NCBI GenBank assembly: GCA_001604045.1
Contig: LVAN01000002.1
Span: forward strand, 21,122-85,121
Source of the DNA: Clostridiales bacterium Firm_08
Lineage (GTDB): Bacteria > Bacillota > Clostridia > Oscillospirales > QAKW01
Length of the DNA stretch: 64,000 nucleotides
Reading direction: 5' to 3'
Position 1 is the first letter of the stretch. Each line of letters starts with the position of its first letter. The notes under the pieces were generated by a model. It ran no database searches, was not told where the DNA came from, and saw only the letters and a program-made list of their open reading frames with translations. Of the stretch, positions 33,643 through 43,292 are shown one piece after another. Both the position numbers and the translations under genes were made by a program.

Positions 33643-34808
33643 TTTCCGTATTTCTCCGTAAACGCGCCAAGCCGCCTGAGCGCCTCGGTCAGATTTTCTT
33701 TGGAATAGGCGTAGGAAATGCGGATATGCCCTTCCCCGCTCTGTCCGAACGCGTTGCCGGGAACGACAGCCAGCCGCTGTTCCCGCAGCAGTTTGGTGCA
33801 GAACTCATCACTGGTCATTCCGAAATCCTTGATGCTCGGAAAGATATAAAACGCGCCGAAAGGCTCAAAACACGGCATCCCCAAACGGCGCACGCCCTCC
33901 AATATGTACTTGCGGCGGCGGTTGTAATCGGTGCGCATCGCGCGCACGTCCTCATCTCCGTTCGTCATCGCCTCCACCGCGGCGTACTGGGACGTGGAGG
34001 GGGAACTCATAATGGCGAACTGATGGACCTTGAGCATCGCCTTGACAAGCGGCCGCGGGCCCGCCAGAAATCCCAGCCGCCAGCCCGTCATCGCGAAAGC
34101 CTTGGAAAAACCGTTGACGACGATGGTGCGCTCCCGCATCCCCTCGATGGACGCGATGGAAACATGGCGCGCGCCGTAGGTCAGTTCCGCGTAGATCTCA
34201 TCGGACAGAACGAAAATGTCCGTATCCCGCAGGACGTCCGCGATAGCCTCCAGATCCTCCCGGCGCATCACGGCGCCTGTCGGATTGTTGGGATAGGGCA
34301 AAATGAGCAGTTTTGTCCCGGGCGTGATCGCCGCTTTGAGCTGTTGCGCCGTCAGGCGGAAATCATCCTCCGCGCGGGTGACGATGGGAGTCGCCCTGCC
34401 GCCCGCCATACGGGTGATGGGATCATAGCAGACAAAGGACGGTTCGGGGATCAGCACCTCGTCGCCGGGGCCGACCAGCGTGCGGATGGCGATATCGATC
34501 GCCTCACTGCCGCCCACGGTCACGATCAGTTCGTCCTCTTCATATTGTAGTTTGAAACGGCGCCGCATATAGTCGCAGATCGCCTGCCGCAGCTCGATCA
34601 GCCCGGCGTTGGAGGTATAGTGGGTCATCCCCCGCTCCAAAGAGGCGATGCCCGCCTCCCGGATATGCCACGGCGTGACAAAATCCGGCTCCCCGATGGA
34701 CAGCGATATCACGTCGTCCATCTCCGCCGCGATGTCGAAAAACTTGCGGATGCCCGACGGACGGATCTCCCGTACCGCGCGGGTGACCGCCTTTTCGTAA
34801 TCAATCAT
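33639..34808 (-). CDS. Class I/II pyridoxal-phosphate aminotransferase
   Basis: A 389-residue fold-type I aminotransferase. Motifs: Y-P-N-N-P-T-G, V-L-S-D-E-I-Y and the PLP lysine in G-F-S-K-A-F-A-M-T-G-W-R-L-G. It resembles PatA/AspC-like enzymes; the amino acid is not fixed by sequence. The gene overlaps the AsnC-type regulator by 8 bases, which suggests amino-acid-responsive control. Confidence 0.9.
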   Translation of the reverse strand: MIDYEKAVTRAVREIRPSGIRKFFDIAAEMDDVISLSIGEPDFVTPWHIREAGIASLERGMTHYTSNAGLIELRQAICDYMRRRFKLQYEEDELIVTVGGSEAIDIAIRTLVGPGDEVLIPEPSFVCYDPITRMAGGRATPIVTRAEDDFRLTAQQLKAAITPGTKLLILPYPNNPTGAVMRREDLEAIADVLRDTDIFVLSDEIYAELTYGARHVSIASIEGMRERTIVVNGFSKAFAMTGWRLGFLAGPRPLVKAMLKVHQFAIMSSPSTSQYAAVEAMTNGDEDVRAMRTDYNRRRKYILEGVRRLGMPCFEPFGAFYIFPSIKDFGMTSDEFCTKLLREQRLAVVPGNAFGQSGEGHIRISYAYSKENLTEALRRLGAFTEKYGK

Positions 34809-35289
34809 AGGAATAAAGCCTCCGCGTATCCGCCTTGCGTCCGCCGAAGGTGATGCCCTCGTCCTTATATTTCGTCAGAACGAAATGGGTGCCGGTGGAC
34901 TTCACGCCCTCCATCGGCGCGATCTTTTTCGCGACGAACATCGCGACCTCGCGAAGCGATCTGCCCTCGATGAGCATCCAGATATCATAGCCGCCGCTCA
35001 TCAGATAAAGACTTTTGATCTCGGGATAATTGACAAGCCTTTCCGCGATCGCGTCAAAACCGTGCCCGCGGGTGGGCTGGACCTTGAGTTCGATCATGGC
35101 GGTCACATATTCCCGCTTGGTCTTTTCCCAGTCCACCTTGGCGTGAACGCCGAGCAGTACGCCGGTTTCCTTGTATTTATCGATCTGCGCCGCGACGTCC
35201 CGCATATCGGCGCCGAGTTGCTCGGCTATCTCCTCCAGCGTCATATCGCCGTCTTTTTCCAAAAGTTTCAGAAGTTTTTCCTTATCCAT
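34801..35289 (-). CDS. Lrp/AsnC family transcriptional regulator
   Basis: A 162-residue protein with an N-terminal winged helix (M-T-L-E-E-I-A-E-Q-L-G, then the recognition helix) and a C-terminal RAM ligand domain (about 75-150) with G-G-Y-D-I-W. It probably senses an amino acid and controls the overlapping aminotransferase and its own gene. SD GGGAGG precedes the ATG. Confidence 0.9.
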   Translation of the reverse strand: MDKEKLLKLLEKDGDMTLEEIAEQLGADMRDVAAQIDKYKETGVLLGVHAKVDWEKTKREYVTAMIELKVQPTRGHGFDAIAERLVNYPEIKSLYLMSGGYDIWMLIEGRSLREVAMFVAKKIAPMEGVKSTGTHFVLTKYKDEGITFGGRKADTRRLYSYD

Positions 35290-35328
35290 ATTTCTATCCT
35301 CCCGAAGTTATATACTTCCACGATAGTT

Positions 35329-35357
35329 ACTATAACATATTTTTGGGAATTTTGCAA
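35329..35357 (-). promoter_or_regulatory. Promoter of the AsnC-aminotransferase-ispE unit
   Basis: On the minus strand TTGCAA (35352-35357) and TATAGT (35329-35334) are 17 bp apart. An imperfect palindrome with GTTATA and TATAAC half-sites between the -10 and the gene (about 35307-35336) could be the regulator's own operator. Confidence 0.72.
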
Positions 35358-35364
35358 TATCCCC

Positions 35365-35392
35365 TTGAAATTTTTAAAAAAAGTGGTATCAT
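35365..35392 (+). promoter_or_regulatory. Promoter of the V-type ATPase operon
   Basis: TTGAAA (35365-35370) and TATCAT (35387-35392) are 16 bp apart; AAGGAG and ATG follow at 35411 and 35426. It is divergent from the AsnC promoter, sharing an A+T-rich region. Confidence 0.72.
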
Positions 35393-35425
35393 ATAGTTTA
35401 TATTTTAATGAAGGAGAAATCCGTA

Positions 35426-35743
35426 ATGGACAGCATTTTGGACGCCGTCGTCCGCATCGAAAAAGAGGCGAAAGCCATCGCGGAAAAAGTGGAAGTCCCG
35501 CAAAACGGCGCGGACGCCGCGGAGGAAGACCTTCTCAAAATACGGCAGGACGCCGCCGGCAAAGCGGAACAGCAGATCGACGCCGTCAAGACCGGCGAGG
35601 CGGAACGGCTTACAGCGCAGAGTGCCGGGATCGAGCGGGATCTCGCCGCGCGGCTGCGGGAAATAGAAACGGCATACGAACAGCACGGCGGCGAGTGGAT
35701 CGACGCGCTGTACGCCGACGCCGTCCGGGAATACAAGGAGTGA
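35426..35743 (+). CDS. V-type ATPase peripheral-stalk subunit (G/H-like)
   Basis: A 105-residue almost fully helical protein, rich in Ala, Glu, Lys and Arg, with a heptad-like pattern throughout. As the first gene of the ATPase operon and by this composition it should be the stalk partner of subunit E. Sequence alone would not identify it, since such coiled coils are poorly conserved. The ATG at 35426 has AAGGAG nine bases upstream; an ATG six codons earlier precedes that SD. Confidence 0.75.
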   Translation: MDSILDAVVRIEKEAKAIAEKVEVPQNGADAAEEDLLKIRQDAAGKAEQQIDAVKTGEAERLTAQSAGIERDLAARLREIETAYEQHGGEWIDALYADAVREYKE

Positions 35744-35747
35744 CGAA

Positions 35748-36794
35748 ATGAGCCGCAGTGAAAGCCCCGTCGTCCACGCGAAAGTGAGCGCGATGTACGG
35801 AAAGCGCCTGAAAAGCGGAGATTACGCCGAACTGCTCGGCAAAAGCAGTCCGGAGGAGGTCGCCGCGGCGCTGAAGGAGCACCCTGCCTACGGGCAGGTG
35901 CTGGCCGACGTCGACGCGGCACTGGTACACCGCGAGCATCTGGAAGCGATCCTCAGAAAAAAGTATTTCCTCGATTTTCTCAAATTGGTCCACTACCTCG
36001 GGAAAGAGAATCGCGCCTTTCTCATGATCCTTATCGAACGCTATGAGATCGAGGAGATCCTCTGGTGCATCGCGCGTCTGCACGATCTCAGCCCCGAACA
36101 GGCGGGATTTATCGACTACAAATACGAATATATCGACCGGTACTCCCGGCTGGATTTTGAAAAACTCTCGGTGCTGAAAAGCGAGACGGAACTGATCGAG
36201 GCGCTTGCCGGTACGCCGTACGGCAGGATCCTCGCCTCGCTGCCGGACAAAACGGGGCGCATTTCCTATCCCGTCGCAGAGCATAGTCTGCACGCTTATT
36301 ATTTCAAAGCGCTTTTCGCGAGGATCAAAAAAAGATACGGCAGTAAAAAAGCGCCGCAGATCGAAAAGACGATCGGCATCGAGGTGGATACGCTCAACGT
36401 ACTGCTCATCTACCGGCTTCGGATCCTGTTCGGACTGCCGGAGGAGGAGACGAGGGAATACCTGTTCGACACCGCTTACCGGTTGAAACCGGATATGACG
36501 GCCTCCCTGCTGCGCGCGCAGACCGAGCAGGCGTTCATAGAGGCGCTGAAAGCGACCCCCTACCGTTTTATCGCGGACGGGGCGAACGGCACGACCTTTC
36601 AGACCGCCGTGCGCGCCTACGCCGATCGCAGCGCGCGGCGTGTCATCCATTTCAGCCGGCATCCCGTCGCGCTGATCCTTGCCTATCTCGTGCTCAGGGA
36701 TACCGAACATGACAATCTGAAAACCATCATCGAGGGCTGCCGCTACCGCGCGCCCCGCGAACAGATCATACCCCACCTTATCGGTGCGGAATAG
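35748..36794 (+). CDS. V-type ATPase subunit C (central-axis connector, subunit d-like)
   Basis: A 348-residue helical protein with the repeated pattern of AtpC/NtpC: an N-terminal A-K-V-S-A-M-Y-G segment, and repeated E-I-E-E-I-L and Y-L-V-L-R units. It sits as a funnel between the membrane rotor ring and the DF shaft. Four bases separate it from the stalk gene. Here it precedes subunit I, an uncommon order. Confidence 0.88.
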   Translation: MSRSESPVVHAKVSAMYGKRLKSGDYAELLGKSSPEEVAAALKEHPAYGQVLADVDAALVHREHLEAILRKKYFLDFLKLVHYLGKENRAFLMILIERYEIEEILWCIARLHDLSPEQAGFIDYKYEYIDRYSRLDFEKLSVLKSETELIEALAGTPYGRILASLPDKTGRISYPVAEHSLHAYYFKALFARIKKRYGSKKAPQIEKTIGIEVDTLNVLLIYRLRILFGLPEEETREYLFDTAYRLKPDMTASLLRAQTEQAFIEALKATPYRFIADGANGTTFQTAVRAYADRSARRVIHFSRHPVALILAYLVLRDTEHDNLKTIIEGCRYRAPREQIIPHLIGAE

Positions 36795-36812
36795 AAAGCA
36801 GGTGAACCGCAT

Positions 36813-38726
36813 TTGGCGATCGAAAAACAAAAACTGATCATCCTCGTCGGGCAGATCGAGCAGTTCGACACCGTCGCGAGACTTTGTCTGAAAAGCGGCG
36901 TCTTTCAGCCGGAAAACCGCGCGAAGACCGCAGGCAACAAACTGACGCTGACGAATATTGAGGACGCCGACCCCTACGCCCACACACTGCAGGATCTCCA
37001 AAAGGCGCTGGATTTCGCGGGCATCAAGCCGGAATATCGCGATTTTTCGGGTTATTCGGGATCGGAGGAAAGTCTTTCGGAGTCCCTGCAGGCTTTTGAG
37101 GAAGAGATGCTCTCCCTGCAAAAGGAGATCGAGGAAAAAGAAAAGGAGATCGAGCAGGATACATTCATCGTTTCTCAACTCTCCCCGCTTAAAGACCTCG
37201 ACATCCCGCTTGAGGATCTGTTCTCCTTCCGGTATGTGTCCCTGCGCTTCGGCAGGATGCCGCGGGCGTCGTATGACAAGATCATGAAGCATGGTCTGCC
37301 GGAAAACACCTTCCTGCAAACGACGACGGTGGACAAAAAGACAGTCTGGTGCTTTTACTTTTGTCCCCGCGCGCTGCGCAACCGCATCGACGCGTATTTC
37401 AACGCTCTGTTTTTCGAGAGGGAGGAGATCTCCGACACGGCGAAAGGCGTCCCCGGCGCGGTGATCGCTGAGAAAACCCGCCTCATCGAAAACGCGAACA
37501 AAGAACTTTCCGCTCTCTACGAACGGTATGAGACGATCATCAGTTCCCACAAAGAGCATCTTTTGATCGCCTATTCCCGCTACCGCTTTTTGTCCGACGC
37601 GTTCGCCCTGCGAAAATACGCGGGCAGAGACGCCCACCTGTTTTATCTGTACGGCTGGGTCCCGGTGCGGGACGCGCGCGCGTTCAAAGAGCAGATGCGC
37701 GGCGTGGAGAACATCACGGTGCTCTCGGAGGATCCTGTCTACGACAAGTCGCTGCGGCCTCCCACCAAGATCCGCAATCCCTGGGGCATCAACTTTTTTG
37801 AGCAGTTCGTCAATATGTACGGAACGCCGGAGTACAACGAGATCGACCCGACCTTTCTTGTCGCGATCACCTACACGCTGTTTTTCGGCATTATGTTCGG
37901 AGATATCGGACAAGGACTGGTGCTCTGTCTGATCGGACTGTTCGCCTGGTTCAAACTCAAAATGCCGCTGGGGAAGATCATGACCGTCATCGGCGTATCC
38001 TCCACCTGTTTCGGCTTCTTTTACGGGTCGCTGTTCGGCAATGAGGAGATCGTCAAAGGATTTTCCTATCACGTGCTGGAGGGCGACAACACGGTGTTCA
38101 CCCTGCTGTTCGCCGCGGGCGTCGGCATTCTGCTCATCGTCGGCGCGATGCTTCTCAATATCATCAACGGCGTGCGCCAGCGGGACTTCCAAAAGATCTT
38201 TTTCGACACCAACGGACTTGCCGGGCTCGTCCTGTTCGGCGGCAATGTGACGGCGCTTCTTATCACCTTCCTGGCGCACAGGCGCGTCTACACGCCGCTG
38301 ACGGTGATCTTGCTCATAGTCCTGCCCATCCTTATGATCTTTCTGCGGGAACCGCTCGGCAAACTGTGCGCGGGTGATTCTGACTGGAGACCGGCAAAAT
38401 TCGGGGAATACTGTATGGAAAATCTCTTTGAACTCATCGAGGTATTCCTCTCTTTCCTCTCCAACACCATTTCCTACGTCCGTATCGGGGCGTTTGCCGT
38501 CAGCCATGCCGGCATGATGCTCGTCGTGGTGTCCATGAGCCGGATGATCGGCGGCGCCGGCGGCGTCGTCGTGATGGTGCTGGGCAACATCCTTGTCATC
38601 GCGCTGGAAGGACTGATCGTCGGTATCCAGGGACTGCGGCTCCAGTTTTATGAGTTCTTCTCCCGCTTTTATAAGGGCGAAGGCCGGCCGTATACACCGC
38701 TTAAAGCAAATTTTGATGAAAAATAA
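36813..38726 (+). CDS. V-type ATPase subunit I (membrane stator, subunit a-like)
   Basis: A 637-residue protein. The N-terminal half (about 1-330) is soluble with long coiled-coil stretches; the C-terminal half has about seven to eight membrane helices. A conserved Arg needed for ion flow is expected in the penultimate helix, near S-Y-V-R-I-G-A-F-A. The start is TTG at 36813 with an AGGTG SD upstream. This subunit forms the ion half-channels next to the K ring. Confidence 0.93.
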   Translation: MAIEKQKLIILVGQIEQFDTVARLCLKSGVFQPENRAKTAGNKLTLTNIEDADPYAHTLQDLQKALDFAGIKPEYRDFSGYSGSEESLSESLQAFEEEMLSLQKEIEEKEKEIEQDTFIVSQLSPLKDLDIPLEDLFSFRYVSLRFGRMPRASYDKIMKHGLPENTFLQTTTVDKKTVWCFYFCPRALRNRIDAYFNALFFEREEISDTAKGVPGAVIAEKTRLIENANKELSALYERYETIISSHKEHLLIAYSRYRFLSDAFALRKYAGRDAHLFYLYGWVPVRDARAFKEQMRGVENITVLSEDPVYDKSLRPPTKIRNPWGINFFEQFVNMYGTPEYNEIDPTFLVAITYTLFFGIMFGDIGQGLVLCLIGLFAWFKLKMPLGKIMTVIGVSSTCFGFFYGSLFGNEEIVKGFSYHVLEGDNTVFTLLFAAGVGILLIVGAMLLNIINGVRQRDFQKIFFDTNGLAGLVLFGGNVTALLITFLAHRRVYTPLTVILLIVLPILMIFLREPLGKLCAGDSDWRPAKFGEYCMENLFELIEVFLSFLSNTISYVRIGAFAVSHAGMMLVVVSMSRMIGGAGGVVVMVLGNILVIALEGLIVGIQGLRLQFYEFFSRFYKGEGRPYTPLKANFDEK

Positions 38727-38744
38727 ATTTCGGAGGAAACAAAA

Positions 38745-39182
38745 ATGTTGATTTCAATTCTGATCGTAACAGTCGCTTTCGCGCTGATCCTTGTCCCCAT
38801 CCTGCCGGTCATCGGCGGAAAAACAGACGCCAAAAGCGCGAAAAAACGCCTTTGCCTCAATCTGTCCGGTTTTGGCGTTATGATGCTTATCGGCATCCTC
38901 GTCCCCATCGCCGCTTTCGCGGCGGCGGAGGGAGACGCGGCGGCGGCGACAGCGGCCGCCGGCATCAGCGATAAGGCGTTTTACGCCATTTCCGCCGCTG
39001 TCGCGGTGGGTCTTGCCGGTATCGGCGGCGGTCTTGCCGTCGGTCCCGCCGCCTCCGCCGCGATCGGCGCGATGGCGGAGGATCCGTCCACCTTCGGCAA
39101 ATCCCTGATCTTTGTGGCGCTGGGCGAGGGCATCGCCATCTACGGTCTGCTCGTCGCGTTCCTCATCCTGTTCGTCTTTTAA
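38745..39182 (+). CDS. V-type ATPase subunit K (rotor ring proteolipid)
   Basis: A 145-residue proteolipid with four hydrophobic segments (about 2-24, 43-62, 79-107, 118-145). The ion-binding carboxylate is Glu128 in A-L-G-E-G-I-A, within the last helix, and only one such residue is present. The first pair of helices is degenerate and lacks a carboxylate. No Gln stands in helix 3 where sodium-type NtpK has one, which leans towards proton coupling, but this is an inference. Confidence 0.93.
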   Translation: MLISILIVTVAFALILVPILPVIGGKTDAKSAKKRLCLNLSGFGVMMLIGILVPIAAFAAAEGDAAAATAAAGISDKAFYAISAAVAVGLAGIGGGLAVGPAASAAIGAMAEDPSTFGKSLIFVALGEGIAIYGLLVAFLILFVF

Positions 39183-39196
39183 GAGGGCGCCGTCTT

Positions 39197-39505
39197 ATGC
39201 AAATGTACGTCATCTCCGACAACAACGACACCTATATGGGGCTTCGTCTGACCGGCGTCGGCGGATGTGTGGTACACACCGAAAAGGAACTTTCCCGGGC
39301 GCTGGAAAGAGCGCTTGCCGATAAAAACATCGGCATCCTGCTGCTGACTGAAAAACTCGTGGATCTCGCGCCGGAAAAGATCAGCCGTCTCAAACAGACG
39401 CTGACCACGCCCCTGCTCGTGGTGATCCCCGATCGCCACGGCACCGGCAGGAATGAAAACGCCATCGCGGAGTATATTTCCCTTGCCATCGGCATCAAGA
39501 TATGA
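39197..39505 (+). CDS. V-type ATPase subunit F
   Basis: A 102-residue protein with the small alpha/beta fold of AtpF/NtpG: M-Y-V-I-S-D at the start, F-R/G-L-x-G-V-G, then I-L-L-L-T-E-K-L and a P-D-R-H-G loop. It pairs with subunit D in the central shaft. Gene order F before E is unusual compared with common operons. Confidence 0.87.
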   Translation: MQMYVISDNNDTYMGLRLTGVGGCVVHTEKELSRALERALADKNIGILLLTEKLVDLAPEKISRLKQTLTTPLLVVIPDRHGTGRNENAIAEYISLAIGIKI

Positions 39506-39515
39506 GGTGAATGAT

Positions 39516-40118
39516 TTGGAGCAGAATTTACTCGACCCCATGATCGCTTCCTTCCGCGAAACGGTCCTGCGGGACGCCGCCGCGGAAAGAAAAGAAAGAT
39601 CCGCCGCCCTTGCCGCGCGCCGCAAAGACGCGCTGCGCCGCGCGAAAAAGGACGCCGCGAAAGAAATGAGAGACCGCGTAACGGCGCAGACGGCGGAGAT
39701 CCGAAGCGGGGTCAACCGCGCGCTGGTCGCCAAGCGCTTCGAAGCGAAAAAGACGCTTCTGCGCCGCAGGATGGAGATCCGCGACGACATCGCGGCGGCT
39801 GTGCGGGCGCGCATTCACGACTTTACGGAAACGCCGGAATATATCGACGGCCTGAAACGGATGATCAAATCCGCCAATCTCGATATGCTCAGCGAAAAGG
39901 TCACGGTGTTCCTGCCGGAGCGCGATCACGGAGAAAGGGCGCTGACCGAGCGTTATCTGCCTGAGGCGACCTTCGAGATCGACAAAAAGATCGTCCTCGG
40001 AGGCTGTAAGGTCAAGGACCGCAAAAAAGAGATCGTCCTGGACTTCACCATCGACCGCGGCTTTGAGACGGCGATGGAAAAGTTCCTTGAGATCAGCAAA
40101 CTTTCCGCGGAACTGTAA
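39516..40118 (+). CDS. V-type ATPase subunit E (peripheral stalk)
   Basis: A protein of about 200 residues: an N-terminal helical Ala/Arg/Lys-rich stretch (about 15-75) followed by an alpha/beta C-terminal domain ending G-F-E-T-A-M-E-K-F. I choose TTG at 39516, five bases after GAGGTGA; an earlier in-frame ATG overlaps subunit F and would add 21 residues. It pairs with the small helical protein of the first gene. Confidence 0.85.
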   Translation: MEQNLLDPMIASFRETVLRDAAAERKERSAALAARRKDALRRAKKDAAKEMRDRVTAQTAEIRSGVNRALVAKRFEAKKTLLRRRMEIRDDIAAAVRARIHDFTETPEYIDGLKRMIKSANLDMLSEKVTVFLPERDHGERALTERYLPEATFEIDKKIVLGGCKVKDRKKEIVLDFTIDRGFETAMEKFLEISKLSAEL

Positions 40119-40131
40119 AGAGAGTGTGAGT

Positions 40132-41892
40132 ATGGAAAAGATATACGGTATCAACGGACCGGTCGTAACGGTGCACAGCGCCAAGTGCTTTCAGATGATG
40201 GAAATGGTGTATGTGGGAAACCTGCGGCTGATCGGTGAGGTCATTATGATCTCGGATGAGATCACGACCATCCAGGTGTATGAGGACACGTCGGGGCTGA
40301 AGATCGGAGAGCCGGTCGAGGGGACCGGCGGACCGCTCTGCGCCCTTTTGGGTCCGGGCATCCTCACCAACATTTTCGACGGCATCGAGCGTCCGCTAAA
40401 GGATATAGAACGGAAAAGCGGCGCCTTTATCGCGAAAGGCGTTTCCTGCGACAATCTTGATCTCACGAAAAAATGGGATGTGACGCTTCTGGTGAAGGCG
40501 GGAGACGCCGTCCGTCCCGGACAGATCTTCGCCGAGACGCGGGAAACTTCCCTCATCCTCCATAAAAGTATGATCCCGCCCGACGCGGAGGGGACCGTCG
40601 TATGGGCGGCGGAAAACGGCGCCTATACCGTCGCCGAACCGCTTATCAAGGTGGAGGATAAAGACGGAAACGTACGCGATATCGCGCTGGCGCAGCGCTG
40701 GCCCATCAAGACGGCGCGCCCCATCCGTCAGCGCCTTGCCGTCGACCGCCCGCTTCTCACCGGACAGCGGATCATCGACACGATGTTCCCCGTAGGCCGC
40801 GGCGGCGCCGCCGCCATCCCGGGCGGGTTCGGCACCGGAAAGACGATGACCCAGCATCAGATCGCCAAGTGGTCGGACGCGGATATCATCGTCTATATCG
40901 GATGCGGCGAGCGGGGCAACGAGATGACGCAGGTGCTGGAGGAATTCGGCGAACTCATCGACCCGAAAAGCGGTAAACCGCTGACCGACCGCACCACCCT
41001 CATCGCCAACACCTCCAATATGCCGGTGGCGGCCAGAGAGGCGTCCATCTATACCGGCATCACGCTGGCGGAATATTACAGAGATATGGGATATCACGTC
41101 GCCATTATGGCGGACTCCACTTCCCGCTGGGCGGAAGCGCTGCGGGAGATCTCCGGAAGGCTGGAGGAAATGCCGGCGGAGGAAGGCTTCCCCGCCTATC
41201 TGCCCAGCCGTCTTTCCCAGTTTTATGAACGCGCCGGGTCGGTCGAAACGCTGAGCGGCAACAACGGCAGCGTCACCATCATCGGCGCGGTCAGCCCGCA
41301 GGGCGGCGACTTTTCCGAGCCGGTCACGCAGAACACCAAACGATTTATCCGCTGTTTCTGGGCGCTGGACCGTTCGCTCGCGTACAGCCGCCACTACCCC
41401 GCCATACACTGGGTCAACAGTTATACGGAATATCTTGACGACCTCGGCGCCTGGTACGCCGAAAACGTCCGGGAGGACTTTATGGCAGTGCGGGGCAGGA
41501 TCCTCGGCATTCTTTTGGAGGAAAGCCATCTGCTGGAGATCGTCAAACTCATCGGCAAGGACGTTCTGCCGGAGGATCAGAAGCTCAGCCTGGAAACGGC
41601 GGCGCTCATCCGCGAGGGATTTTTACAGCAGAACGCCTACCACGCGGTGGACACCTACGTACCCATCGAAAAGCAGTACCGGATGATGGAGACTATTCTG
41701 TATCTTTACGACAGCGCGCTGCGGCTGGTGAAAAAAAATATCCCGGTCTCGGTCCTGACAGGGCTCGGACTGTTTGAAAAACTCTCAAAAATGAAATATG
41801 ATATCCCCAACGATGACGCGACCGCCTTCGACGCCTACCGGCGCGAGATCGATGAGGCGGCCGAAACGTTGCTCACTCAATACGAAGGATAG
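40132..41892 (+). CDS. V-type ATPase catalytic subunit A
   Basis: A 586-residue catalytic subunit with G-G-F-G-T-G-K-T as Walker A, G-C-G-E-R-G-N-E, and the P-A-E-E-G-F-P-A-Y-L-P-S-R-L-S segment. The non-homologous A-type insertion is present (about 120-200). An ATG at 40132 begins the conserved I-Y-G-I-N-G-P-V-V; the longer frame overlaps subunit E and is not used. SD is weak. Confidence 0.97.
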   Translation: MEKIYGINGPVVTVHSAKCFQMMEMVYVGNLRLIGEVIMISDEITTIQVYEDTSGLKIGEPVEGTGGPLCALLGPGILTNIFDGIERPLKDIERKSGAFIAKGVSCDNLDLTKKWDVTLLVKAGDAVRPGQIFAETRETSLILHKSMIPPDAEGTVVWAAENGAYTVAEPLIKVEDKDGNVRDIALAQRWPIKTARPIRQRLAVDRPLLTGQRIIDTMFPVGRGGAAAIPGGFGTGKTMTQHQIAKWSDADIIVYIGCGERGNEMTQVLEEFGELIDPKSGKPLTDRTTLIANTSNMPVAAREASIYTGITLAEYYRDMGYHVAIMADSTSRWAEALREISGRLEEMPAEEGFPAYLPSRLSQFYERAGSVETLSGNNGSVTIIGAVSPQGGDFSEPVTQNTKRFIRCFWALDRSLAYSRHYPAIHWVNSYTEYLDDLGAWYAENVREDFMAVRGRILGILLEESHLLEIVKLIGKDVLPEDQKLSLETAALIREGFLQQNAYHAVDTYVPIEKQYRMMETILYLYDSALRLVKKNIPVSVLTGLGLFEKLSKMKYDIPNDDATAFDAYRREIDEAAETLLTQYEG

Positions 41893-41906
41893 GAGGCGGA
41901 CGCCTG

Positions 41907-43292
41907 ATGAAAATACAATATCTCTCCATCGAGGAGATCCGCGGTCCGCTGATCGTCCTGGAAAACGTGCAGGACGTCTCCTATGAGGAAACGGTGGACA
42001 TCCGCCTGGAAAATGGCGACCGCCGCCGCGGAAAGGTCATTATGCTGGAAGGCGACAAAGCTGTCATACAGGTGTTCGAAGGCACCGGCGGCGTCTCGCT
42101 GAAAAACACGGTATCCACCTTTACCGGCCATCCGATGCGGCTGGGACTGAGCGGCGAGATCCTCGGCCGGACGCTGAACGGCGCGGGCGCGCCCATCGAC
42201 GGACTCGGCGCTGTGTACGCCGAACGGTACGAGGACGTCAACGGCGCTTCCATCAATCCCGTTTCCCGCCAATACCCGCGGGATCTCATCGAAACGGGCA
42301 TTTCCTCCATCGACACGCTGATGACGCTCATCCGCGGGCAGAAACTGCCCATCTTTTCCGGCAGCGGCATCCCGCACGATAAACTTGCCGTCAAGATCGC
42401 GACGGGTTCCGGCCTTTCCGGCGGCGAGAGTGGAAAATTCGCCATCGTTTTCGCCGCGATGGGCATCAAAAACGATGTCGCGGATTATTTCAAACGGGCG
42501 TTTGAGGCCAGCGGCGCGATGGATCGGGTCGTCATGTTCCTCAACCTTGCCAACGATCCCATCATCGAGCGTATCATCACGCCGCGCTGCGCGCTGACCG
42601 CCGCGGAATACCTTGCCTATGAAAAAGGGATGCACGTGCTGGTCATTATGACGGATATGACGTCCTACGCCGAGGCGCTGCGGGAACTTTCCTCTTCCAA
42701 AGGGGAGATCCCCGGCAGAAAGGGGTATCCCGGATACCTCTACTCGGATTTTGCCTCGCTCTACGAGCGGGCGGGCATGATCAAAGGAAAAGAGGGCTCT
42801 GTCACGCAGATCCCCATCCTCACCATGCCCAACGACGACATCACCCATCCCATCCCCGATCTTACGGGATATATCACCGAAGGGCAGATCGTTCTGGACA
42901 GAACGCTGTCCCAAAACGGCGTGTTCCCGCCCATCTCGGTACTGGGCAGTCTGTCCCGCCTGATGAAGGACGGCATCGGGGAGAACTACACCCGCAAGGA
43001 TCACGCGGCGCTTTCCAACCAGTTGTTCGCCGCCTACGCCAAGGTACTGGACGTCAGAAGTCTCGCCGGCGTCATCGGCGAGGAGGAACTCACCGAGACC
43101 GACAAGCGGTATATGGAGTTCGGCAGGCGTTTTGAAAATGAGTTTTTAGCGCAGGCGGAAAACGAAAGCCGCGCCGTCACCGAGTCTCTCGATCTCGGCT
43201 GGAAACTGCTCGCCGCTCTCCCCGTCGGAGAGCTGACGCGGATCGACGGGGATCTCATCCGGGAATTTCTGCCGAAGGATGACAAACAATGA
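41907..43292 (+). CDS. V-type ATPase subunit B
   Basis: A 461-residue non-catalytic subunit with the A/B fold but a degenerate P-loop (G-S-G-I-P-H-D), which is the B-type hallmark, and the Y-P-G-Y-L-Y-S-D segment with its catalytic-interface neighbourhood. It alternates with A in the head. It overlaps subunit D by 4 bases. Confidence 0.97.
   Translation: MKIQYLSIEEIRGPLIVLENVQDVSYEETVDIRLENGDRRRGKVIMLEGDKAVIQVFEGTGGVSLKNTVSTFTGHPMRLGLSGEILGRTLNGAGAPIDGLGAVYAERYEDVNGASINPVSRQYPRDLIETGISSIDTLMTLIRGQKLPIFSGSGIPHDKLAVKIATGSGLSGGESGKFAIVFAAMGIKNDVADYFKRAFEASGAMDRVVMFLNLANDPIIERIITPRCALTAAEYLAYEKGMHVLVIMTDMTSYAEALRELSSSKGEIPGRKGYPGYLYSDFASLYERAGMIKGKEGSVTQIPILTMPNDDITHPIPDLTGYITEGQIVLDRTLSQNGVFPPISVLGSLSRLMKDGIGENYTRKDHAALSNQLFAAYAKVLDVRSLAGVIGEEELTETDKRYMEFGRRFENEFLAQAENESRAVTESLDLGWKLLAALPVGELTRIDGDLIREFLPKDDKQ

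Noticed and set aside
35610..38507. 965-codon minus frame antisense to the V-type ATPase genes
   Set aside because: It mirrors the codon bias of real plus-strand genes (C, I and stalk subunits), shows no domain pattern and has no operon context.
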